Of a stretch of 64,000 bases of DNA, positions 36,181-44,853 are shown piece by piece. The stretch is from Avena insularis (taxonomy: Eukaryota > Streptophyta > Magnoliopsida > Poales > Poaceae). The position numbers and the translations under genes were made by a program. Every line of letters starts with the position of its first letter. The stretch's first letter is position 1. The notes under the pieces were generated by a model. It made no database searches. It was not told where the DNA came from and was given only the letters and a program-made list of their open reading frames with translations. The DNA lies in the NCBI GenBank assembly GCA_023614405.1, contig CM042697.1, positions 158,572,149 to 158,636,148 on the forward strand. The letters run 5' to 3'.

Positions 36181-36887
36181 ATATAAACATGAAGATATAA
36201 TAATAACCACTTTATTTTTGCCTCTTGGGCAAATCTCCAACAAAATCCCCTACTCATGATTTGTTGTATTGCTAGCTTGCTGGGCGAGGGTACAATGGAG
36301 GTTGTATGTCTAGGGTTTTGATTGAAGGGGATCAGCCTATTCTAAGGTGAGATAAGGTTCCTTATATAGGGCGGTGTCGGGCTTCTTCCCCCAAAATTAG
36401 GCGGGAAGGCTATGGCATTCCCGCGCTGAAGGATTAGGCTTCGGCTTGTCCTCTTGTGGCTGCCCGCCAGCTGTAGTATCGATGTAATGGATGGTCGCCT
36501 TACTATACCGCTGCTTCGCCCTGGCTTCTTTGCACCGAAGCAGCATGTCAGGCGCTGCCATATCCTTGTGTCATATCTTCCCCCCATTGCACCAAAGGGG
36601 GAGGGCAGAATCTTGCTTTCCTAAGGCGGACCAGTCCTTGCATGGACTACATGTTGGCGCATCGCCTAGCATGTTGTGCTCTGAGTCGCGGAGTCCCCCC
36701 CCCCCCCTCATGAGGCCTCAGCCCAGGGGCCTCGGCGGGTGGCGCAGTCGGCCTTAGAGGCACCGGGTGCTCCGTGTTCTTCATATGCCCTTGTGAGGGT
36801 CGCGCTCCTCGCGAGCCCCGCCAGGGTGCGACTGGTGGGTCTGGTGCCTCGACAGGACGTGGTACCCCTGGTGCCAATATTCCGGCA

Positions 36888-39350
36888 GCCTCAGCTGGAT
36901 CAAATCTGGTCGAGTCATTGGTGATTGCACGAGATAAAAGGAGGATACAGGAAGTGGCGGCTCTGGCTCAGTCGACTCAGCTGAATATGCCTACACTGAG
37001 TAACCCGCATGGAAGTGTGTCATTCCAGCCGACTAAGGATACAAGAAAATTTAGATTGATGATCAGTTCCTAGAGCGCACTGTTACCATCGGTGCGGGCC
37101 TGAATGAAAAATAGGAAAGCGAGCTCATCAGATTCCTCTTTGAGAATTGGGACATTTTTTCTTGGTCAATAGAAGACCTACAAGGTGTGCCTAGGGAGCT
37201 GGCTGAGCACTCTTTGCATGTCAAGCCTGATGCAAGGCCGGTGAAGCAACCTCTCCGCCGCTTCTCCGAGGATAGGAGAAAGATCATAGATGATGAGATA
37301 GCTCGACTCCTTGTAGCCGGGTTTATCATGGAAGTATTTCATCTGGATTGGATATCTAATCCGGTGCTGGTGGACAAGAAGGATGACCCGAACGTGGCAG
37401 TGGTGAGGTGCATGTGCATTGACTACACCAACTTGAACAAGGCATGTCCAAAGGACCCATTTACTTTGCCGAGAATAGATCAAGTCATTGACTCAATAGC
37501 TGGGTGTGAACTGTTATCATTTGTAGACGCGTATTCTGGTTTCCACCAGATACTGTTAAACCCATCTAATCAAATAAAAAATTTCTTTATTACCCCGTAC
37601 GAGGATTATTGCTATCACACTATGCCATTCGGCTTACCTAACGCAGGTGCCACATATAAAAGGTCCATGCAGAAATGATTGCATGATCAAATTGGCAAAA
37701 ATGTCCAACTGTATGTCCATGATGTGGTGATAAAAACCAAGGAGAGTCATACTATCCTACATGATATCCGGCAAACATTCGCAAATTTGAGAAGATTCCA
37801 AATGAATCTTAACCTAGAAAAGTGCACCTTCAGTGTCCCGGCCATAAAATTACCCGGATTCCTCGTGTCAAGCCGAGGTATAGAAGATAATCCGACTAAT
37901 ATCCGAACTGTCGAGCGTATGGAACTGCCGAAGTGTCTCAATGATGTTCAGAAATTCACTGGTTTCCTGACATCATTGAGTCGCTTCGTTAGTCGGCTGG
38001 GGGAAAAGGCATTGCCCTTATACTAGTTAATGAAAAAGTCAGACAAGTTTATCTGGACACCGCAGGACGATAGTGCTTTTCATGAATTAAAAAAATGCTA
38101 GCCTCTGCACCAATGTTAGCCTCACCACTATCTAAAGAGCCAATGTTGCTCTATATAGCAGCGACCAACTGAGTCATAAGTGTCGTGGTAGTGGTGGAGT
38201 GTAATGAGGAGGGTAAGTCAGTGTAGAGGCCACTGTATTACCTAAGCTAGGTACTTTCTGCTTCAAAGCAAAATTATCCAGATTATCAGAAAATGGCATA
38301 TGGCGTCTATATAGCGCCAAAAAAGCTTAATCATTATTTTGAGGAACATCCAATAAAAGTGATATGTGAAGCACCAATATCCGAGATAATGAGTAACAAA
38401 GATGCAAGTGGCTGAATCGCCAAATGGGCTATTGAGTTAGCTCCATATGCTCCACAATATGATAGGTGGGATGCAATCAAGTCTCAGGCATTGGCCTACT
38501 TTTTTGTTGATTGGGCTGAAATGCAGTATGAGCCACCTTTGCCTAACTCGAATTACTGGAGAATGCACTTTGATGGGCCAAAATTGAAACCGGGTTAAGT
38601 GTCGGGATAGTTCTTACCTCGCCAAATAAGGATCAATTGAAGTATGTGTTGTAGGTATATTTTGCTACATCAAACAATGTGGACGAATATGAAGCACTTG
38701 TTCCTGGCTTGAAAGTAGCAAAGGATATTGGAATACATCGGATTCAGTGTTTTGGTGATTCGGAGCTTATAGTGCAGCAAGTGTCGGGTCATTGGGATGC
38801 CCTTGATGCAAATATGGCATTGTATAGATTTCATGGGAAGAAAATTAGTGGGTACTTTGAGGGATGTGAATTCCACCACATACCTCGGGCGGAGAATGAT
38901 GCAGCCGATACATTGTCCAAACTTGGCTCGTCCAGCCAATCTATCCCGCTAGGCATAGCCCTTGAGCACCTCAGAAAACCATCTATTATCCCATCACCAG
39001 AATCCGAGTCAATCTATATCCCGGCCAATACTGGGTCTGAGGTTGTCCCAATGAATATTGATTGGAGGAGTGATGCACATAACTCAAGGACTACCTCGGC
39101 AAACCCGGGGACTGCCTCGGCAAACCCCAGGACTGCCTCGCAAAACCTGGGGACTATTCAACTAAGTCTGACAGACATTATGTCGACATATTTGATGGAA
39201 GTGGATGAAGTAATTACCCTAGCCCATGCGGTACCAGCATGAGAGCAACCAATCTTGTGCTTTTTGAAAGATGAGACGTCGACTTTGCCAAGTGATGAGG
39301 TACTAGCCAGACAAATTCAAATAAGTGCAAAAGCATATACCATAAAAAAG
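36888..39350 (+). pseudogene. Pol of Tat element G2: RT, RNase H, second RNase H, integrase start
   Basis: Continuation of the element whose gag is at 20384-21410. The pre-RT region has TVTIGAGLNEK and GVPRELAEHSLHV. RT at 37187-37678 has RCMCIDYTNLNKACPKDPF, FVDAYSGFHQI and MPFGLPNAGAT. After a TGA at 37676-37678 the active-site box reads YVHDVV, with His replacing the first Asp. A broken classical RNase H follows. A second, archaeal-type RNase H, a hallmark of the Tat lineage, is open at 38679-39242, with VDEYEALVPGLKVAKDIGI, CFGDSELIVQQ and AENDAADTLSKLG; its first Asp region (MHFDGPKL) lies upstream across stops. The integrase start is cut at about 39350. Protease is missing. Confidence 0.87.
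39090..39155 (+). repeat. 21-bp in-frame repeat in G2 pol
   Basis: About three units of a 21-base sequence of the form ggactgcctcggcaaaccc, translating as TTSANPG-TASANPR-TASQNLG. It sits in the linker between the second RNase H and integrase, in frame, so it extends the linker by seven residues per unit. Confidence 0.75.
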
Positions 39351-40751
39351 ATGAGACTTTGGCATATGATTTAGATTGAGATATGGACCAAACAATTATT
39401 GCAATATCTATAGGGTGTCATGAAACTCCCCAAATGCTTTTGCGTAGACAATTTGCAATCTTCGGCCATTGTTGTCGTTGCTGAGATCTGAGGCTTCACT
39501 ACTAATACCCTAATTACCTCCTGGGTCTCATATTTAACTTAACCCTATTTCTAATATTTGTTACTCAAAAAATAGCGTTTATCGCCAGCTCAATCTTATA
39601 TAATTCTAGCTACCAGATCTTCTTGTACTAACCGTTAAGTTAGTTGCACATGCCAAATAACACGCCAAAATCCTTATAAACACGAGATATAGGTTTACCC
39701 CTGTACCCTTTCCTTTTTGCCCCTGTTATGGTGGGTGGTAGGTTAGTGTCGTTTCAATCTATGTGGTGCTTCCTGGATCTGAAAGATAGTTCCTCGAATT
39801 CCATTATTATCCATCGGGCAAGTCAAACCATATCTCGTTTTTCACTAACGGTAGCTTGCGTCAATAAGTAGGGTTGTGCATGGGTTAACGAGATTCTAAG
39901 AAACCAGGAAGTAATGGTCTAACGTAAAAAAAGTGGTACCCTCATTTGCAATTTTTTGTTTTTGTTGGTAGAACTCATGATTAACACAATTTATCGTGTT
40001 TGGTTGCGCTAAGTTTTGAAAGGGAAAAATGAGGTTAGAGAGCATAACCCGCCGGGACGGATCCTTCACACAATAGGCTTCTCCCCAATTAATGTTCTCG
40101 CTAACCTGTGAGATTTTTCCAAAGTATAAAAAAGTGTCAACTGACAAACCATAGTGAAAATAGAATAATCAAAGCTTACTGTGAGATAAATAATGTTTTT
40201 ACTCCTTGTTAACTGAAACAAAGCCTTAGATAGGGCTGGGCTAACGAGCTACTCAGCTCGTTAAAGCTCGGCTCATTAAGGCTCGTGATCGATAATGCTC
40301 GAATGATTAGGCTCATTATCTTTAACAAGTAAAAAGTAAAGTTTCACTTGGTTCATTAATTATTAACAAGTGTTTGCGAGGGCTCATTAAGAATCGTTAA
40401 GAAGCAATCAATATTCATATCATACACATGTAGTTATGTACTTCATCGGTATTTATGTCATGATAGTAAAAATAGATATGTAGGTAAGCAAAACAAGGTG
40501 AGACAACGTGCGAACATGTACCGGTGTACATGGTACCGGCATACATGCATTAGGAGAGCACAGTTTTCTAAGCTCTTGATCGTTTAGCTCGTTAACATTA
40601 ATGAGCAAAAAAATTGCTCAACTCAGTTTGTTAAGAAAACAAGCCAAGCTCAAACGAGTCGAGCACATGAGCGCTTGTCGAGCTTCGAGCTTTAAGTCTA
40701 CCATGTGCCTAACTTGAAACACATGAGCTTAAACTTAGAATACTTACTATA
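39351..40751. other. Unclassified AT-rich sequence between G2 and the LINE
   Basis: No protein is recognisable on either strand. The part at about 40230-40700 carries many CTCGTTAA/TTAACGAG-type words in both orientations (gagctactcagctcgttaaa; agctcgttaacattaatgag; gtcgagcttcgagc), a pattern common near the ends of non-autonomous DNA transposons in plants. Clear terminal inverted repeats and a target duplication could not be fixed. Confidence 0.4.
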
Positions 40752-42558
40752 GATTTTTTTTAACATAGAATCTTTCATTGATCTAGCAACAATGTACATG
40801 TACAAATGTGCATTGCAGAACTTGAGATTGCGTCGGTACATCTGCATTGAGGCATGCATCATTGCCTGAAGCTAAGCACCTGAAGCTAAATGTTCTATTC
40901 TAAAGTTTTAGTGCAAGTTTTTCCTGATGATGGGCTCGAAAATTGTAGTTTATAGGAATATGATAGATCCTTGACGAGTCAAATGCTGAAGAAGTTGCAA
41001 TGTGAGCTGGTTGTGGCCTGATGGTCCAATGTCCTGGGGCAAGAGTCAGGTTTTGACCCGCTGCCGCCTTCGCCAATATCACTTTGTCTGTCAGGAAGGT
41101 TGCTTGCTGGAGTTGTAGCAGTCCTGCATTTTGTGTCGCGAGCACCAAACTAAAAGCTTTAGCCAAAATGGCTGAAGACAATGGCGGGAATACAGCCAAG
41201 ATGCGAGAGCAACATCGTTCACACCCCATCTGAATGAATATACCTAGTCTGGCAGGTGTTGGTTGGCCCTCAGAACCAATAGTCCAAGCGGCATCTACAA
41301 AGATAACAGGCCCTGTAAACCTGGTGATATTCGTGATGGAGCTCCCTGGCGATGGCACCATTTGTAGGGAAATATGATCCTATAGGCATACACTATGCTC
41401 TGCATACACTTGAGGATCGATGAACATGCTAAACTGGGAAAAGGCTGCAAACTCAAGTTTAGTTTCTTCCATGATTGCCATTGCCTTTGCATAAACCTGG
41501 GTAGGGTTGCAAGTTTTCCTGCAAAAGATTGAATCATTTCTAGCTTTCCAAATATACCACAGAAAAGTATATAGAGAACTTACATTTATTTGTGGGTGTC
41601 GAGACTCGAGAGTCAAGTAGTCCCTGAATCATATGTGGAGTTGAATTATTGTGTTCAGCAAAAGTTTCAGTTTTTATAAACCAGGGAAAGCAATACCAAG
41701 ATGCTTTCGAAAAAGGGCATAGCAAGAAGAGATGCATTTCATCCTCAAGTTTTCCGCATGTAGAGCAGGTTTGGCTAATGTGCTTAGAATACTTGCATGC
41801 CCTCTTACCTATGGGGAGTACTCCCCTGAGAAGTCTCCAAGCAAAAGTTTGAACATGTGGCACCATTCGTTTTTCATTCCACACCTGATTGAGTAAATCT
41901 ATAATATGTGGAGGAACCGTCTTTGGTCTCTCTCTTTCAGGAAGTTGGAGATTATTTATACAATGTTTATATGCACTCTTTGGAGAAAAGAGACCTGCAG
42001 GGGTTAGTTTCCATACTAGAATGTCATGACCACTGGCATGAATTATGGGAATTTGAGGTATAGAGTTGTCTACTGCAGGAGAAAATAAGGAGTTGACCAA
42101 ATTTATGTTCCAATGTTTTCCTCCAGGAAGCCAAAGGTCTTTTATTTGAGCAGGGTAATTAAAAGGTTGTTGTTGAACGATAATTGTCATAGATGGTTTC
42201 CCAGCCCTGAACCCAAGGAGTACTCCACAGAGAACTATCTCCATCTATAATCTGATAAGTGGCTAAAATGAGTAGTGGTCTTACCTTTAAAATTGTTGTC
42301 CAGAAGGCAGATTTTAGCATGTTGTATTTTGCCCGCCATATAGATGTGTCATGATTGTATTTGGACTTGAGAATTTGAGCTAGTTGGGAGTGTGGCTCCT
42401 TTGCAAGCCTCCATGATGCAGAGAGTATGAGTCCTTGATTGCTTGCCTGTAAGTTTCTTATGCCTAAACCACCTGCTTTTTTGTCCATGCGTATATCATC
42501 CCATGCTCTAAGATAAAGACTTTTTGTGGTTTGGTCTCCTTGAACACCTGTCCACTAA
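40752..42558 (-). mobile_element. 5'-truncated or interrupted LINE (non-LTR retrotransposon)
   Basis: The minus-strand coding end of a LINE ORF2 is followed by a short A run (a + strand T run at about 40752-40760) that may be its poly(A). The 5' side ends abruptly at 42558, where the G3 LTR begins while still in LINE coding sequence (KSLYLRAWDDIR). Either G3 inserted into the LINE and the rest lies beyond the window, or the LINE was already truncated. Confidence 0.78.
40900..42540 (-). pseudogene. LINE ORF2 C-terminal part: RT end, zf-RVT, RNase H
   Basis: Minus-strand order. The RT thumb end reads KKAGGLGIRNLQASNQGLIL (42488-42159). A zinc-binding region of RT (zf-RVT type) follows, with GLFSPKSAYKHC, FAWRLLRGVLPIGKRAC and CSTCGKLEDEMHLFLLCP (42244-41540). 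Then comes YTFLWYIWKARNDSIFC, and finally a plant-type RNase H (RVT_3), VIFVDAAWTIGSEGQ (41361-40900). Three frames are used, so there are at least two or three indels. In RNase H the acidic position usually in an AEA motif reads AKAF, so activity is doubtful. Such a C-terminal RNase H is known from a subset of plant L1 elements. Confidence 0.82.
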
Positions 42559-44423
42559 TGTCGTGGGAATGGCCACGGAAGACACTACCAGGGGTACCGA
42601 GTAGTAGGATTTGGGGCAAGAGCGACCAATCATCTGCGGAGCGAGATGAGAGCAAAGACATAGGGGTTTACCCAGGTTCTGCCCTCCGTAGGGTAAATAC
42701 CTACTCCTGCTAGATTGTATTATTGCTTGAGTACAAAGGTGGCGAGCTCGGCGGCTAGGAAGTGAGTCGATGGGCTGTATGATGGAATATGAGTACAGAG
42801 AGTACACTAGGGAGGCTTATATAGGCGTACATCGCTAGGGTTTACAGATATATAACCGAGTCAGTTAAGGACTCGGAGGATTTGACCTAATCTGACTGGG
42901 CCTATCTACACTTCTGGGCCTCCAGCTTCTAGTCACCAAGCTTCATCTGTTGGGAATATGCCCTAGAGGCAATCATGTATGATGAGATTTCCCATTGTAT
43001 TCATAAAGATATTAAGTAGTCCTTGTATAAACATCTGATGTGTATCATTGAATATGTGATTCGGTTGTGGAACTATGCATTCATGTTGTTTGTACTAAAT
43101 ATCCTTGGTCATTGAGGTTGTGCTGGACACACAACTTAGACCAATATGAAAGTTGGCTTGATGACTCGGTTCCGCTTGTCATGGGCATGGAGATGCTATT
43201 CCGACTTACACAGATTCGACTAAAGAGTTTAGCGAGTCAGATTGACCCATATTGAGGTACAACGAACAAGTTGTCATTTGTATATCTCAATCAATGTAAT
43301 CCTTAGACCTGAGGTTATTGCATAGTGCGAGTTGTGGATCACCGACTTAGGTTCTATCAAACGTTGATCCGTAATTGGGCAGTTATAAAGGCAAAGTTCG
43401 GGTCGACTGAGAATCAAGCTGCGTGATGTGAATAACCAAGACGGGATTTTGCCCCTCCACTTGGAGAGATATTCTTTGGGCCCTCTCGGATGATATGATT
43501 CGGAAAGCATGGCCATGCACGACTCGGTTAAGTGTTAACCGAGGCGATCGACTAAGAGTTAGTCGAGTGAATCACTTATCTCGGATCAAGAAGAGAGTCG
43601 GACTATTTAAGGGATGACAATTATTCACCTATAATCTGACAAGGTATATCGTGAGGCAAAAGGGACTCGGACATAAGTCGCTTTGAAAGGCAAGTCGTCA
43701 TGACTCTTTGGTACTTGGGAGTCGGCACGTTCTGCTAGGAGCCGCTACCGACTAATCGATTTGGAGACGGACTCTAATCGTGTCCAAGTAGCCATGAGCC
43801 TGCGGGGTCACACACTTAAGAGCGGGAGCAAGATCGGATTGGATCTGAACTGGTAATCTGGTTGGGTTGGACCCAAGCCGGATTAGGACTGAGTTAGTGA
43901 GTTGGACTCACGGTGACTAGTGTTATATGGACTTTAGTGAATGGGCCACGAGAGTGGATCCCACATTCACTCCCTATATATAATGGAGCACCGTAACCCA
44001 GAAGGGTGAAATTGTTGTTCGGTTAGGTCATTCCATGTGTTGGAAACCCTAGCTCCACAGCAGTCCTGATGTCGTAACGAACCTAGCAGTTTGCCGCCGG
44101 TGCTCCTCCTTGCACGTGTTGACACCAGCAGAGGTGTTGTACGATCAGCACAAGGACGATCGGATCGCAAAGGACTGCACTGCATCAACTGACGCGCTTC
44201 ATCAATAATCCGCAACTGCGCGTCTAGTGGTAAACCTCGTGGCCTTCTACCTCGGCTAGATCTTGGGATCACCACGTTAGAGGAAAAAGTTTTGTTTTAT
44301 CTATGCATGGCCCCACAACATCTTCAGCCGCATTCCAGTCGCCGTCATGCGGGCCCACTCGCCAAGGGATTGGTCTAGTAGGAAACGTCCTGCTGGGTAT
44401 ACCCATTCGGCATATCCCCATCA
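42559..44423 (-). repeat. 3' LTR of G3, interrupted by copia solo LTR C3
   Basis: Minus-strand start TGATGGGGATATGCC at 44423 and end CATTCCCACGACA at 42559. Without C3 it is about 490 bases, close to the 524 bases of the G4 LTR. Both share the GTCGTGG-like end and the GGGGATATGC start. Confidence 0.85.
42948..44320 (+). mobile_element. Copia solo LTR C3 (1.37 kb)
   Basis: It starts TGTTGGGAATATGCCCTAG and ends GCCCCACAACA. It is flanked by tcatc (42943-42947) and tcttc (44321-44325), one mismatch. G3 LTR sequence continues on both sides. No internal sequence is present, so it is the product of LTR-LTR recombination. Confidence 0.85.
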
Positions 44424-44433
44424 GTAGTCCCTG
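44424..44433 (-). other. Polypurine tract of G3
   Basis: The minus strand reads CAGGGACTAC directly before the LTR start TGATGGGG. The motif on the + strand, gtagtccctgag, resembles the agtccccgag units repeated in the antisense gene and its 3' region. Confidence 0.75.
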
Positions 44434-44853
44434 AGGCCATCGTTGGTTCGGCGCAGGTGTTCTTTGGCAGTCGGAGTAGGCGGGTCCAGTTTGGACGCCC
44501 AGTCGAATCGGCGGTGGACTCCCTCGATGAAGGAAGGAATCCCCCGTGTATGTCTTCAGTCGCAACATTGGCAACCAGTCGGATCGCAGCATCAGCGAGT
44601 GGGTCAGTGAGTCAAGTAAGTGAAGTTGGACCGTCAGCTTGGTCATACTAGTTGTTGGGTAATCCAACGGTAATATTCGCGTATTTACCGCGAGGCAACG
44701 ACTCCTACGAGATTGGCGGGAAGCACCCCTTTATAAGGAGAGTGACGGGAGAAGCTGCGAATCTTCTTCGCATTTCTCCGACCTCGTGCGCCCTCGGTAT
44801 TCTATTCTCTCCCGATCTAGAATTTCCGGTCTGAGCGAGTCTTAATCTTATAA
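44434..44853 (+). promoter_or_regulatory. Candidate promoter and 5' region of the G3 antisense gene
   Basis: About 420 bases with no protein on either strand. A TATA-like tttataagg lies at 44730-44738, roughly 120 bases before the first recognisable codons of the antisense gene. Promoter activity is inferred from position and motif only. Confidence 0.35.

Larger units (their letters stand above)
33882..36247 (-). mobile_element. Internally collapsed copia C2 with imperfect target-site duplication
   Basis: Minus-strand element at 33887-36242, flanked by aaagc (33882-33886) and aaatc (36243-36247), one mismatch. It consists of only the first 62 bases or so of a 5' LTR (36242-36181), a degenerate RNase H end, the polypurine tract, and a full 3' LTR (35584-33887). 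Everything from the rest of the 5' LTR through RT is missing. The insertion is inside the G5 5' LTR, whose sequence resumes cleanly on both sides. Confidence 0.85.
21411..36887 (-). mobile_element. Non-autonomous Tat-lineage element G5 (gag plus antisense gene, no pol)
   Basis: Read on the minus strand: 5' LTR 33709-36887 (split by copia C2), PBS, gag (about 33700-32230), a spacer with 112-bp tandem repeats, a gene on the opposite strand (27844-30887), polypurine tract and 3' LTR (21411-22202). No protease, RT, RNase H or integrase is present, so mobility would need enzymes from a relative. A Reina-like element sits between the 3' LTR and the antisense gene. G5 lies inside G2. Its left LTR lacks about the first 18 bases that the right LTR has, and no target-site duplication is visible, which suggests a deletion at the left junction that also removed G2 protease sequence. 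Confidence 0.82.
33709..36887 (-). repeat. 5' LTR of G5, interrupted by copia C2
   Basis: The two pieces, 33709-33886 and 36248-36887, together make about 818 bases and align with 21411-22202. Minus-strand start TGCCGGAATATTGGC at 36887 (TGTCGG in the other copy) and end CTCTGACA at 33709. A run of 13 C sits at 36695-36707, where the other LTR has mixed sequence. Confidence 0.85.

Noticed and set aside
36695..36707. Run of 13 C in the G5 right LTR
   Set aside because: Probably a slippage tract or sequencing artefact; the paired LTR has mixed sequence and no function is indicated.
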